DNA of 64,000 nucleotides from CBFCZU01 sp965602635 (GCA_965602635.1 CBFCZU010000001.1:9402-73401); one strand, 5' to 3'. Positions 26,467 to 37,500 are shown, counted from the stretch's first letter. The notes: generated from the letters alone by a model not told the origin. A program made the numbers and translations.

Positions 26467-28248
26467 ATGGCGGCAGAGCTTGCCAGGACGTTGCTGCGAC
26501 TGATCAACCCGGGTTCGATCACCGGGCCGATCTTCGGCAAGGAGCTGCGCGTCTCCAGCCGGCGGAAGCGGAACTACGTTGTGCGCACCGCTTACGTGGC
26601 CCTGATGGCGCTGTTCATTATCTTTACCTGGATGATGTCGATGGATGAGATAGGCTCGGCTTGGTCCAGGGTCCAGATGGCCCGGGTCGGCAGGTTCATC
26701 GTCGCCGCCATCGTCTTGTTCCAGTTCTGCGCCACCCAACTGATCGTGGTGTGCATGTTCTCCACGGCGATCAGCGACGAGATATACCGCCGCACGCTGG
26801 GCCTGCTGATGACCACGCCCATCAACAGCTTCCAGATAATCATGGGCAAGCTCTTCAGCAAGCTGCTCCAGTTGCTGATCCTGCTGGCGATCAGCCTGCC
26901 GATGCTGGCGGTGGTGCGCGTCTTTGGCGGGGTGCCCTGGGAGTTCGTCGTCGCGGCCCTGTGCGTGACGGTCACCGCCGCGGTCTTCGCCGGGTCGGTC
27001 AGCATGTTCTTCTCCATCGGCAACCGCCGGGCCTACGTCGCCATCCTCAAGGCCATCTTCACTCTGCTGGCCCTGTTCCTGGTGGTTCCTTTCGTGACGG
27101 AGGCACTGTGGCGGCCTCGTCCGCAATGGCTGTCGATGGTGCTCACCTACGCCAACCCCTGGGGTGCGATGGCGAGGGTGTTTAGGAACTTCGTGTCGCC
27201 GTTCCCGGCGGCGCTCAGTTGGCAGGTGCACTGTCTGGTCATGCTGGGTGCCTCGGGGGCGGTGCTGGCAGTGTGCACGGCCGTGGTGCGCAAGGTCGGC
27301 CTGCGCCAGGCCACCAGCGAGGCGGGCCTGTTCGTGCGCCGCAGACAGCGCAGGCCCAAAGCCGCTGTCGCCGGCGGGGAGCAGGCGGCCGGACGCATCC
27401 GCCGCGTCCGGGGCTCGCCGGTCGTCTGGCGGGAGCTCCGCACGCCTATGTACCGAAGCAGGCTCAAGGGGATCATCGGCGCGGGCATGGTCATTGGCGG
27501 CCTGGGGGCGACATACCTGGCCTGCGCAGAGAGCCTCGACGCGGGAGTGACGCACTTGGTCTATGCGATCATCTTCATCGGCATCGGCGGCGTGGCCACG
27601 GCCGTGCTGTCCGCCACAAGCATAACCTCCGAGAAAGAGGCCCGAACCCTCCCCATACTGCTGGGCACGCCGCTGAGCGACCTGCACCTCATCGCCGGAA
27701 AGGCCATGGGCGTCTTCCGCCGATGCGTGCCCGTCTGGCTGCTGCTGGGCGGGCACATGCTGCTGTTCACGATACTGGGGTTCGTGCACCCCATCGTCCT
27801 GGTCCACCTTGCCATGCTGGTTGTGTGGCTTGTCCTCTTCCTGACCGGCACGGGAATGTATTTCAGCGCCCGCCTGCGGCGAACGACCGCGGCGGTGATG
27901 GCCAACCTCGGCCTGGGGCTGGCGCTGTGGGCCGTCCTGCCAATACTGCTGGGCCTGACGATGGCACTGTCCAAGGGCGATTCTGACTACATTAACATCG
28001 TTTTCTGCGCCAACCCGGTCGTCCAGGGGACCGTGGTTACCATCGCCGGTGCCGGCGAGGACCAAGCCTCTGAGTCGATCGAGGGCCTGGAGTACCACTG
28101 GCCCGATGATTCGGTGGGGCCCTACGCCGGCGCCCCCGGGGCGGGCGACACTACCGCCCGAATGTTCGTGAGCATCCTCGGCTACGGACTGGTGGGACTT
28201 GCCTTCGCCCTTCGGGCAAAGGCTCACCTCAGGCGGAAGCTCTTCTGA
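26467..28248 (+). CDS. ABC-2 type permease
   Basis: A 593-residue polytopic membrane protein from ATG 26467 (GGTGGA 5 bases upstream). It begins with a cytoplasmic amphipathic stretch (NPGSITGPIFGKELRVSSRR) typical of ABC-2 permeases. It has about 12 helices arranged as two similar halves, with a basic cytoplasmic loop in the middle (VRRRQRRPKAAVAGG) and GSPVVWRELRTPMYRSRLKG opening the second half. It pairs with the ATPase at 25.3 kb, and the hairpin array separates them. The substrate is unknown; bacterial relatives include gliding and secretion exporters. Confidence 0.9.
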   Translation: MAAELARTLLRLINPGSITGPIFGKELRVSSRRKRNYVVRTAYVALMALFIIFTWMMSMDEIGSAWSRVQMARVGRFIVAAIVLFQFCATQLIVVCMFSTAISDEIYRRTLGLLMTTPINSFQIIMGKLFSKLLQLLILLAISLPMLAVVRVFGGVPWEFVVAALCVTVTAAVFAGSVSMFFSIGNRRAYVAILKAIFTLLALFLVVPFVTEALWRPRPQWLSMVLTYANPWGAMARVFRNFVSPFPAALSWQVHCLVMLGASGAVLAVCTAVVRKVGLRQATSEAGLFVRRRQRRPKAAVAGGEQAAGRIRRVRGSPVVWRELRTPMYRSRLKGIIGAGMVIGGLGATYLACAESLDAGVTHLVYAIIFIGIGGVATAVLSATSITSEKEARTLPILLGTPLSDLHLIAGKAMGVFRRCVPVWLLLGGHMLLFTILGFVHPIVLVHLAMLVVWLVLFLTGTGMYFSARLRRTTAAVMANLGLGLALWAVLPILLGLTMALSKGDSDYINIVFCANPVVQGTVVTIAGAGEDQASESIEGLEYHWPDDSVGPYAGAPGAGDTTARMFVSILGYGLVGLAFALRAKAHLRRKLF

Positions 28249-28336
28249 CGGCCGCGCCTCCCTCATTTGCCCTTTCGGGCCTTGCCTGCTGCGCTTCCCT
28301 CGATTACAAGCCGGGGGCCGCGGTTCATGAACGCTG

Positions 28337-29526
28337 GTGGGAGTGCGTTGGTTGAAGAACATCGCCAGGCTTTCGGCCAGGCGGTCGCTTCGCGTGGCGG
28401 GGCTGATGTCAGGCACCTCGGCCGACGGGGTGGACGTGGCCCTGGTGGACACCGGCCCCGCGAGCGTGAAGCTGCTGGCCTTTGAGACGTTCCCCTACCG
28501 GCCGGTGGTCCGTCGGGCGATTCTCGATCTCTGCGGGCAGGCGGCCCGGGCCGCCGACGTGTCCAGCCTGAACTTCCTGCTGGGCGAGGTATTCGCCTCG
28601 GCCGTGGTCGCCCTCGCGAGGCGCAGCGGCATTGACCTCAAGTCCATCGACCTGGTCGGCTCCCACGGGCAGACGGTCTGCCACCTCCCCGAAGGCCGCC
28701 GCCTGGCCGGGCGGCGGGTCCGCTCGACGCTCCAGATTGGCGAGCCGTGCGTGATCGCCGAGCGGACGGGCATCGCCACCGTGGCGGACTTCCGCCCGCG
28801 CGACGTTGCCGCCGGAGGCGAGGGCGCGCCGCTCGTGCCCTGCGCCGACTTCATGCTCTTCGCGGACTCCCGCCTCAACCGGGCCGTGCAGAACATCGGC
28901 GGCATCGCCAACGTCACCTTCCTGCCCGGCGGCTGCAAGATAGAGCAGGTCGTCGCCTTCGACACCGGGCCCGGAAACATGATCATCGACCGTGCGGCGG
29001 CTCGTCTAACCCGGGGGAAGCGGCGTTTCGACCGCGGCGGCAGGCTGGCGGCGGCGGGGGAGGTCAATAAGCCGCTGCTGGCCGAGCTGATGAGGCACCG
29101 GTTCCTGCGCCGTCGCCCGCCCAAGTCCACGGGCAGGGAGGAATTCGGCTGGGCGTTCGCCGACGATCTCTACCGCCGCGCCCGCCGCCGGCGGATCGCC
29201 CCGCGCGACATCCTGGCGACGGTGACGGCCTTCACCGCCGCCAGCATCGCCGAGGCGTACCGCCGCTTCCTGCGCGGCGAGGTGCACGAGGTGATCCTCT
29301 GCGGGGGCGGGGCGCGGAACCCGACGCTGGCAAGAATGTTGCGGGAGCGTCTGCATCCGGCGAAAGTCAGGATGTGCGATGAGTTCGGCATCAGCGCCGA
29401 CGCGAAGGAGGCCGTCTCCTTCGCCGTCCTCGCGGCAGCGACGGTCCGCGGCCAGGCCGGCAACGTCCCAGCCGCCACGGGCGCGCGCAGGCCCGTCGTG
29501 CTCGGCAAGATCATCCCGGCAGGAAC

Positions 29527-29530
<4 letters not shown>
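28337..29530 (+). CDS. anmK: Anhydro-N-acetylmuramic acid kinase
   Basis: About 397 residues from GTG 28337; TTG 28352 is an alternative with GGGAG 8 bases upstream. The AnmK signature VAGLMSGTSADGVDVALVD is near the N-terminus, followed by GSHGQTVCHLP, QIGEPCVIAERTGI, QNIGGIANVTFLPGG, VAFDTGPGNMIID and LCGGGARNPTLARML, which are the phosphate- and ligand-binding motifs of the acetate/sugar kinase fold. It converts 1,6-anhydroMurNAc to MurNAc-6-phosphate, which the next gene product (MurQ) cleaves. Its stop overlaps the murQ start by 4 bp. Confidence 0.95.
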
Positions 29531-30471
<941 letters not shown>

Positions 30472-30472
30472 G

Positions 30473-32236
30473 TTGGCCGTCGTTGACTGGGTCATCGTCG
30501 CGGCGTACCTCGCCTTCGCAATGGCGGTGGGGCTGTTCTTTGCCCGTCGGGCGGGCAAGAGCACTAGCGAGTTCTTCATCTCCGGCCGGAACCTGCCCTG
30601 GTGGCTGGCGGGAACCTCCATGGTGGCCACGTCCTTCGCCGCCGACACGCCGCTGGTGGTCAGCGGCTGGGTCCGCGACGAGGGCATCAGCTTCAACTGG
30701 CTGTGGTGGTCCTTCGCCATCGGGGGCATGTTCAGCGTGTTTCTGCTGTCGCGCCTCTGGCGCCGGGCGGAGGTGGTCACCGACGTGGAGCTGAGCGAGC
30801 TTCGCTACGGCGGCCGGCCGGCGGCCGTGCTGAGGGCCGCACGCGGGGCCTACATGGCCATACCCGTGAACTGCATCACCCTGGCGTGGGTGATACTGGC
30901 GATGGCCAAGCTGATGAACGTGCTGCTCGACATCGACCCTGGCCTGTCTGTGGCCATCTGCCTCGTGCTGACAGTGGCGTACGCGGTCCTGTCGGGCTTC
31001 TGGGGAGTGGTGGTCACCGACCTGCTGCAATTCGTTCTGGCGATGGCCGGAGCGATAGGCCTGTGCGTGGTGACGGTAAGCAGGCTCGGCGGTCTGGCGG
31101 CCTTGCGGGCCAAAGCCGAGGCCGCAAGCCCGATGGGAGAGAGGCTCACGCACTTTTTCCCCAGGCCGCCGGCCGGGACCGGGCCCCTCCAGGCGGAGTT
31201 CTGGTCCGCGCCCATCTTCGCCTTCGCGGTGTTCATCTTCGTGCAGTGGTGGGCAAACAAGAACGCCGACGGCGGCGGAGTCGTCGTGCAGCGCATGTCC
31301 GCCGCAAAGGACGAAAGGCATTCGCTGCTGGCGACACTGTGGTTCAACATCGCTAACTACGCCCTCCGCCCATGGCCGTGGATACTCGTGGCGCTCGGAT
31401 CGGTCGTGCTCTTCCCCGAAGTCAAGGGCGAGGATGCGTATCCTCGCATGATCAAGGAACTCGCCGTGCCCGGGCTGATGGGAGTGATGATCGCCTCCTT
31501 CCTCGGAGCGTTCATGTCCACCGTGGACACGCACCTGAACCTCTCTGCCGCGTACATCGTCAACGACGTTTACAGGCGGATGATCCGCAGGGACGCGTCG
31601 GATAAGCACTACGTGCTGGTCTCGCGAGTCGCCTCGGTGGGCTTCATGCTCCTGGCGGGCGCGATCGCCCGGGGTAGCGATTCCATCTCCGGGCTGTTCG
31701 TTTTCCTGCTGGCCTTTACCTCCGGGATCGGGCTGGTGCTGATCCTGCGCTGGTTCTGGTGGCGGATCAACGCCTGGTCGGAGCTTTCGGCCATGATCGC
31801 CTCGGCGGTGATAGCCAGCGGGCTCTATGTGCTGAAGGGCTACGTATACCCCGAGCAGCTTGGTTGGCTGACCAAGCAGCACATTCTGGCGATTACGGTC
31901 GCCGGCTCGACGGTCGTCTGGGTGGCAGTGACGTTCCTGACCGCCCCGGTGGCCGAGGAGAAGCTGGTGGCGTTCTACCGGAAGGTGCGGCCGTACGGGG
32001 CCTGGGGCCGCGTCGCCGCTGCCAGCGGCGTAACGCCGCCCAAGGGGCTGGGGCGGATGCTCACAAGCTGGCTGGCCGGGTCGGTCATGGTGCTGGCCGC
32101 GACGTTCGCCGCCGGCAAGTTCCTGCTCGCCTCGCCGGGCGAGGGGTGCGTGTACCTCACCCTGGCAGCCGGTGGGGCAGTCGTCGTCTGGCTGGACCTC
32201 CGCGGGCAGGGCAAGGGACCCGTCGCCGGGGGGTAG
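30473..32236 (+). CDS. Sodium:solute symporter (SSS family)
   Basis: A 587-residue membrane protein with ~13 helices. The TTG start at 30473 has GGGAGG 9 bases upstream and follows murQ with a single intervening base. The LeuT-fold SSS features are clear: KSTSEFFISGRNLPWWLAGTSMVATSFAADTPL at the first unwound helix, and LGAFMSTVDTHLNLSAAYIVND with the sodium-site region. Because it lies directly after anmK and murQ, uptake of a MurNAc- or cell-wall-derived sugar is a reasonable inference; the sequence does not show the substrate. Confidence 0.92.
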   Translation: MAVVDWVIVAAYLAFAMAVGLFFARRAGKSTSEFFISGRNLPWWLAGTSMVATSFAADTPLVVSGWVRDEGISFNWLWWSFAIGGMFSVFLLSRLWRRAEVVTDVELSELRYGGRPAAVLRAARGAYMAIPVNCITLAWVILAMAKLMNVLLDIDPGLSVAICLVLTVAYAVLSGFWGVVVTDLLQFVLAMAGAIGLCVVTVSRLGGLAALRAKAEAASPMGERLTHFFPRPPAGTGPLQAEFWSAPIFAFAVFIFVQWWANKNADGGGVVVQRMSAAKDERHSLLATLWFNIANYALRPWPWILVALGSVVLFPEVKGEDAYPRMIKELAVPGLMGVMIASFLGAFMSTVDTHLNLSAAYIVNDVYRRMIRRDASDKHYVLVSRVASVGFMLLAGAIARGSDSISGLFVFLLAFTSGIGLVLILRWFWWRINAWSELSAMIASAVIASGLYVLKGYVYPEQLGWLTKQHILAITVAGSTVVWVAVTFLTAPVAEEKLVAFYRKVRPYGAWGRVAAASGVTPPKGLGRMLTSWLAGSVMVLAATFAAGKFLLASPGEGCVYLTLAAGGAVVVWLDLRGQGKGPVAGG

Positions 32237-32266
32237 GTGGTGCTGTCGGCGGCGTGTCGTCAGCCC

Positions 32267-32295
32267 TTGCAGAACGCGGCCAGATGTGTTATACG
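32267..32295 (+). promoter_or_regulatory. Sigma-70-type promoter for tRNA-Arg
   Basis: TTGCAG (32267-32272), a 17-bp spacer, and TATACG (32290-32295) lie about 20 bases before the tRNA 5' end. This spacing is ideal for a housekeeping promoter. Confidence 0.7.
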
Positions 32296-32314
32296 ATCGT
32301 GCAGCTAATCCCAG

Positions 32315-32388
<74 letters not shown>

Positions 32389-32395
32389 TTTCCGC

Positions 32396-32425
32396 AAGTC
32401 CCTGTCAGTCAGGGACTTTCTCTTT
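32396..32425 (+). terminator. Intrinsic terminator of tRNA-Arg
   Basis: A 9-bp stem AAGTCCCTG/CAGGGACTT (32396-32404 with 32410-32418) with a 5-base loop, followed by the T-rich tail TCTCTTT. It lies 7 bp after the tRNA. Confidence 0.8.
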
Positions 32426-32436
32426 GGGCCGGCAGC

Positions 32437-33730
32437 TGTCCTTCCCGAAAACCTCATCCGCACAGGAAGCAACGGCCTTGCGGGCTTGACTGTGGGGCCG
32501 GCGGGGATGATCGGCGCGTGATCGGAGTGGTCGGCGATGCCGGGGGCGCTTGAGCATGGCCAAATCTGGGCATGGCGCATGGTTCTCTCGTGTGCCAGAC
32601 GGGACAGGATTGATGCGGGTCCGCTACGCCGCTCTCGTGTAGCGGTGGTGCAGACCACCGAGATACGCCTTGGCTACGACCTTGCCCTGCGCCGGCGGGC
32701 AGACAGGCCGAGTAAACGGCGAGTTGCGTTCCAGCGACAGGTGCAACCGCGCCTCGTGATAATAGGTGAAGAATTCGGACAGCGTGCGGCGTAGATGATC
32801 CTCGTTCAGCACGATCAGGTGGTCCAGGCATTCACGGCGGATGGATCCGATCAGACGTTCCACGTAGGGATTCTGCCAAGGAGCCCGTGGCGCAATGAGC
32901 ACTTCCTCGATCCCCATGTGCTCCACCCGGTCACGGAAGTCCTGGCCGTAGATGCCGTCGCGGTCGCGAAGCAGAAAACGAGGAACTTGGTCGTAAGGAA
33001 ATGCCTCTACGATCTGCTGAGCAGCCCACTGGGCGGTGGGGTTGGCCGTCACGTTGAAGTGGACCGCTTGGCGGCGATCATGCCGCAGGATGAGGAAGAC
33101 GTACAGCACGCGGAACGTCACCGTCGGAACCGTGAAGAAGTCGACGGCCGCGATCTGGCGGGCGTGATTCTTCAGGAAGGTTCGCCAGTTCTGGGAAGGC
33201 GCCTTGGGCTGTCGGATCATGTACTTGGCGACCGTGGATTCGGCCACCGCGTGGCCCAGCAGAAGCAACTCGGATAGAATCCGCGGGGTGCCCCACATCG
33301 GGTTCTCGCGAGACATGCTGACCTTCTCCACGAATGGTGGGCGCGGAGCTTGTGGTTATCCGGTCATGCTTTCGAACTCGGCGGGGCTGACGTAGCCCAG
33401 CGTCTCGGGCTGGACAAGGGCCAGCGCTGACCGCCAACCTGACCAGAGCCTCGACAGCCAGACCCAGAAGATCCGGTCCCGCGTGCGGAGTTTGGGGCGC
33501 TTGACGGAGCGCTGGAGCACAGCGATCTAGCGCCGCAGGGCCAGGTTCTCGGCCATTAGTGCGGCACGACCGGCAAAGAAGCCTCGAACGAACAACCACA
33601 CTGCCTGAAGAACGGCCATCCCTGAACCTCCGTTGCCGAGATAAACAGCCGGATCCTACGGCCGATGAGGCTCTGCGGCAACGGTGCAAGCCCTTCACCT
33701 GCAAGGTGGACGGAGTTTTCGGGAGGGACA
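32437..33730. mobile_element. IS element with inverted ends, transposase broken
   Basis: The left end, TGTCCTTCCCGAAAACCTCA (from 32437), and the reverse complement of the right end, TGTCCCTCCCGAAAACTCCG (ending 33730), match as imperfect terminal inverted repeats. They define a ~1.29-kb element containing one DDE transposase on the minus strand. I see no clear target duplication. Its right 183 bp are repeated exactly at 56524-56706, and other isolated ends lie at 45945-45979 and 63943-63966, so this IS family is present several times. Confidence 0.75.
32624..33619 (-). pseudogene. DDE (rve) transposase, interrupted and chimeric
   Basis: Reading from ATG 33619, the frame opens MAVLQAVWLFVRGFFAGRAA, then meets TAG at 33527-33529 (in ...NLALRR*IAVLQRS..., where relatives have Gln). 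It continues in frame to ...LALVQPETLGYVSPAEFES and a second stop, TAA at 33356-33358. The segment LGYVSPAEFE is the tail typical of IS3-type OrfB proteins and replaces the expected middle of the helix-turn-helix region, so the gene is an internal chimera. From ~33330 to 32624 the catalytic domain is intact (AVDFF; LRDRDGIYG; NPYVERLIGSIRREC). The intact 3' part alone would give 235 residues. Confidence 0.8.
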
Positions 33731-33732
33731 GG
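33550..33732. repeat. 183-bp exact repeat (IS right end), copy 1
   Basis: It is identical to 56524-56706, and it contains the transposase 5' end and the right terminal repeat of the IS. Confidence 0.9.
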
Positions 33733-34302
33733 TGTGCGCTTGGCTCATAGTCGCCCGGCATGGCAGCGGCTCTGGCCCGCCCCTTGGACAATCAAGAAAA
33801 CCTGCCCAACTCAGGTGATCACCCGATTGACAGAAACAGGATTCATGATATGATTCTGTCTCAGTGAGGGGCCTCATTGCCGGGGCCATGCCTACTCGGA
33901 GGGTAGTTCCGTCCCGAAGGGACCAGCTCAATCGCTCAGCGGTGTTGTTGTGCGCTGAGGAGCGGGTCGCTCACCCGCCTTCGCCGACGCTTCGGCGGGC
34001 GGGCCTGTTTCGTCAGCCTGAATCGGCTCAGGGCGGACGGTCCGCGCTGGACTAAACGGCTGGAATGGCCCCCAGCCGGGGAACACGGCAGGCATGAGGA
34101 CGCTTCGCCCGTGAGAAGCCGACGCTTGCACGCGGAGCTTTCAGCGATGAAGGCCCACGCCGGTCGTCGGGAGAAGGCCACATGGGGAATGGCGGTTCAC
34201 CTTAGGCCGGTGCGGTTGGTGGCGGATTCCGTCCTGGAACTGTCCACAGCGCCGCGGTGTCGCTGCGCCTGACCTATCGGCCGGAGAGAACAGGAGAGGG
34301 AG
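33733..34302. other. Non-coding leader region before the PEP-CTERM cluster
   Basis: A 570-bp stretch without a supportable gene. It holds one copy of the multi-hairpin element (33911-33996) and further hairpins, for example CGGCTGG...CCAGCCG near 34050. It ends with AGGAGAGGGAG just before the next ATG. The rest shows no recognisable motif. It is probably the promoter and 5' leader of the PEP-CTERM genes. Confidence 0.5.
33911..33996 (+). ncRNA. Multi-hairpin intergenic element, copy A
   Basis: Hairpins at 33911-33915/33919-33923, 33935-33941/33953-33959 (CTCAGCG, 11-base loop GTGTTGTTGTG) and 33962-33967/33973-33978 (loop CGCTC). A CGCCGA/TCGGCG hairpin follows. The linker GCTCAATCGCTCAG is shared with copies B-D. 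It lies ~300 bp before the first PEP-CTERM gene. Confidence 0.6.
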
Positions 34303-35379
34303 ATGGCAACGAGGAGCCTTGAACTTCGGTTTTGGGGTGGCGCTGCGTTCGTGCTCGCCGTGCTGGCGGGCACTTCCCAGCTCGGCGCGATCAACTACAC
34401 GGTCACGAAAGTCGCCGACAGCGGTCAGAGCGTCGTACTAGCGGAAAACCCGTACGGAGAGATTGCCTTCAGTACGAACGGAGTGATGCTGTACTCAGAC
34501 GGGGAAGTGCATGACGTGGGGCCCACCCCGCAGTACTACGCCGGTCCGGACATCAACTCCTCCGGCATGGTCGTGTTCTGGGGCTGGCCGGGCGACACTT
34601 CCCGGGGCGGGGTCTGGCTGTATGACCCCGCGGCAGGGACGACGAACATCAGCGACGATCCCACGGCGCGCTATCCCAAGATCAACGATTCGGGGACGAT
34701 CGTCTGGCAAGAACAGGGCGGCATCTGGAAGTATCACAACGGTCAGATCGGCTCCGTCGCACCGGACGGAACGGATCCGGAAATCGGCAACGGCGGTCAT
34801 ATCGCGTGGGTAACCGCGGCGCATAGGTTACAGATCACCGACGGCGTCTCCACAGAGACCTTGCCGCAAACGGTGGTGCACCACTGGAAGGTGAGCATCA
34901 ACTCATCGGGACAGGCTGCCTACGCCGCGCAGGAAGGCGGCGGCTACTCCACGTACCTATATGATGGCACCGAGGCCATCCGGGTAGGGAACGGTGGCCA
35001 AAGCTGCCCCCAGCCCAAGATCAACGACGGGGGAGACGTTCTCTACGCCCTGGAAGATGGGAACGACGATGTCCTTGTCCTGCGCCGCGAATCGGGTGAA
35101 GAGGTCGAACTGCACCGATCAAGCTGGTCAGGGATCAACGGCTTCGACCTGAACAATCTCGGCAACTCCGTCTACTACGCCGACTACTCCAACCTGACCG
35201 TCGTGATAGGCCAGGAGCGGACCTACCTGCCCGGCTCGGCCTCCTATGTGAACATCAACGACCACAACTTTGTCGCCTGGGCACGAGACGGCGTCTACCT
35301 GGCGGTCCCCGAACCCGCCACGCTGTCGCTGCTGGCGATTGGGGGGCTGGCACTGATCAGGCGTCGAAGAAGGAAGTAG
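34303..35379 (+). CDS. PEP-CTERM protein, propeller-like
   Basis: A 358-residue exported protein with an AGGAGAGGGAG ribosome site. The signal peptide covers about residues 1-29 (FVLAVLAGTSQLGA). The body contains repeated units of the type INSSGMVVFWGW / INDSGTIVWQEQG / INDGGDVLYALEDG / INDHNFVAWARDG, a short-strand repeat seen in surface beta-propellers. The C-terminus is a textbook PEP-CTERM sorting signal: VPEPATLSLLAIGGLALIRR plus a basic tail. Such proteins are cut and anchored by an exosortase; none is encoded in the window. Function beyond the cell surface is unknown. Confidence 0.85.
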   Translation: MATRSLELRFWGGAAFVLAVLAGTSQLGAINYTVTKVADSGQSVVLAENPYGEIAFSTNGVMLYSDGEVHDVGPTPQYYAGPDINSSGMVVFWGWPGDTSRGGVWLYDPAAGTTNISDDPTARYPKINDSGTIVWQEQGGIWKYHNGQIGSVAPDGTDPEIGNGGHIAWVTAAHRLQITDGVSTETLPQTVVHHWKVSINSSGQAAYAAQEGGGYSTYLYDGTEAIRVGNGGQSCPQPKINDGGDVLYALEDGNDDVLVLRRESGEEVELHRSSWSGINGFDLNNLGNSVYYADYSNLTVVIGQERTYLPGSASYVNINDHNFVAWARDGVYLAVPEPATLSLLAIGGLALIRRRRRK

Positions 35380-35622
35380 CAGCGAGAGGGTGTCGCAATG
35401 CCGAGGAGCCTTGAGGGACAAGTATCACACACATGCTCCGACCTCCGCTCGGGGAAGCGGCGGAGTGGCCGGCTGAGCCTTCCCCGCCAGTGGTTCGGCG
35501 GGCGCCGGCCAAAGTCGAGGGGCAGGGCGAGTCTCGCTCGTTCGTCCCTTCCTGCCTGGCCCGCACGGGCGAGGTTCCGAGTCACGCATCCTATAGCTGG
35601 AATCTTCTGAAAGGTCACCGCA

Positions 35623-37488
35623 ATGACTACTGCCAGGCTTGCCGGAGTTTCATTGACGCTCCTCCTTCTGAGCCCCTCGACGCTGACAGCCCAGGTCGCA
35701 CAGGGCGACCCTCTCTGCTTTGACTCCCAGTGGGGCGCTCTTTTCAAGTACGACATGCAGACAGGAGCCAAGACCCTTATAAGTGGCTACGGGAACGGTC
35801 CCGATCTTGTCGGGGATGGACCAATCTGGCCCGTAAGCACGCATATCATCTACTCCCGTCAAAGGCTGCACGCGGGTACCGATGGAACCGTGTTCCTAGC
35901 GTACAGATCGCAGTTGTATGCAGTGGATCCAATGACCGGCAACCGCCGGATGTTCGACTTCGGTGGGGACTACAACAACTTAACTTGCTTGTCCGATCCC
36001 GCAGATCCCGACAGAGTTTACGTCTTCGCCGCGGCTACCTCTACCGCATACGAGAGGCACAGGGACGTCTACGAACTCACCCTATCGACAGGCTCCAAGG
36101 TCAAACTGGCAACTGACTTTACCATTCCTCCCGACCGGAACCCGGGATGGACTTTCGCCGAGTCCGACCCGAATGGCAGAATCGTTTTCGTCGGTGGCAG
36201 GTGGACCGGAAGCGTCGAGCACGGGGCTTGGGTCTATGGCAGCCCCACGGGCACCGCCATTCAGCAAATTGACACATGCCCGATGTACAACCTAACGGAC
36301 ATCCACTTTGATTCCACGGGCAACCGCCTGCTGCTATCAGGCGACTTTGGTATATACGTCTCCCAGCTTGCGCCGGCGGGCGACTACGCGCCAATAGCGC
36401 CCATCGACATTCCGACCAATGCATTCACAGGGCTTCAGGGCTTGTGCAATAGCGGCGGGCGCTTGTTGGGAATAGATGGTGCGCGCGTCAAGATCGTTGA
36501 TATTGACGCGAGAACGACTGTCGATCTACCGAACGGTCCCGGTGTGGGATATGGGTTTGCTGCTCCACCTGGGCGAGGCATCATGAGTGGTTCGACAATA
36601 CTGGGGGCCGGCGATGGTGAGTTTCTATGGGTCGATCCCGCGGCCGGCAACACCTGGACGGCGAGCGCCTTATGCCAATCGAACGACAGGATTGCGGGCG
36701 AGACTCCTGACTCTATCTACTATAAGCAGGGGTACTACCGGGGGCCGGTGACGCGGTACGACAAGGCCACCGGCGAGGAGGAGGAGATCTTCACGCCTTC
36801 AGATATGATTACCGGCCTGGCTATGCTGGACTCGACTCACTTCGCATACACACGCGGGGCCTATGAGACCGGGTGTTTCGTATATGACACGGCTACGCAA
36901 ACGACTCAAAAGGTTGCATCGGAGCACCTCTACAATGTCTATCCCGATGGACATGGGGGCATGTACGTTCTGTCGAAGTCGGATGGGTTCCATAAGTGCA
37001 CGGTCGAGCGGATGTCCGCGGATGGGCAGGAGAGGGAGGTTGTTTACACGTACGATTCGCCATCGTATAGCGGATTCACGCAGTTCGTCGTTAACGCTGA
37101 CGAGGAGGTGATCTACTTCGTGCCACACCGGGAGTTGGCTCTGTATTCTGGGCTCTTGGGCGGCGACACCGCTACTCGGATAAGTGGTTGCGGTGCAAAC
37201 GACTATGAAAGTCCCTCGGAGTGGGTCGGAACAGGCCCTTCGTGGGGAGGAGGGCTCGTGCTATATGGCATAGCGGACGGCTTCGCGTATCTGGGTGACT
37301 CATATCACAACGGTCTGTTCAGGGTCGACCTGGCTACCGGAGAACGCGAGCTGCTCTCGGCGACGGAATACTACCGGTGGGTGGCCTTAGACGGGATTTG
37401 CACCTACATCCCCGAGCCCACCACGCTGTCGCTGCTGGCCCTCGGGGCGGTAACGTTGATCCCCCGCAAGAGACACGCCTTTGTGTGA
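35623..37488 (+). CDS. PEP-CTERM protein, large propeller-like
   Basis: A 621-residue exported protein with a signal peptide (LAGVSLTLLLLSPSTLTAQ). The body reads as repeated YDMQTGAKTLISG / VDPMTGNRRMFDFGG / YDKATGEEEEIFT / YDTATQTTQKVA / VDLATGERELLSA units, each with a 'D-x-x-T/A-G' turn, as in multi-bladed propellers. It ends with the PEP-CTERM signal IPEPTTLSLLALGAVTLIPR and a tail KRHAFV that is shared with the protein ending at 41495. Base composition is slightly lower in GC and more A/T-rich at third positions than the housekeeping genes nearby. The hairpin element copy B begins 13 bp after its stop. Confidence 0.82.
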   Translation: MTTARLAGVSLTLLLLSPSTLTAQVAQGDPLCFDSQWGALFKYDMQTGAKTLISGYGNGPDLVGDGPIWPVSTHIIYSRQRLHAGTDGTVFLAYRSQLYAVDPMTGNRRMFDFGGDYNNLTCLSDPADPDRVYVFAAATSTAYERHRDVYELTLSTGSKVKLATDFTIPPDRNPGWTFAESDPNGRIVFVGGRWTGSVEHGAWVYGSPTGTAIQQIDTCPMYNLTDIHFDSTGNRLLLSGDFGIYVSQLAPAGDYAPIAPIDIPTNAFTGLQGLCNSGGRLLGIDGARVKIVDIDARTTVDLPNGPGVGYGFAAPPGRGIMSGSTILGAGDGEFLWVDPAAGNTWTASALCQSNDRIAGETPDSIYYKQGYYRGPVTRYDKATGEEEEIFTPSDMITGLAMLDSTHFAYTRGAYETGCFVYDTATQTTQKVASEHLYNVYPDGHGGMYVLSKSDGFHKCTVERMSADGQEREVVYTYDSPSYSGFTQFVVNADEEVIYFVPHRELALYSGLLGGDTATRISGCGANDYESPSEWVGTGPSWGGGLVLYGIADGFAYLGDSYHNGLFRVDLATGERELLSATEYYRWVALDGICTYIPEPTTLSLLALGAVTLIPRKRHAFV

Positions 37489-37500
37489 GGGAATGGAGGA

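Noticed and set aside
33900..34300. Cyclic-di-GMP (GEMM) riboswitch before the PEP-CTERM cluster
   Set aside because: The conserved GEMM core sequences were not found in this leader.
35398..35610. Small ORF after the first PEP-CTERM gene, beginning with a copy-like GCCGAGGAGCCTTGA
   Set aside because: Only ~15 bp resembles the start of the preceding gene; the rest is Arg/Ser-rich with no domain.
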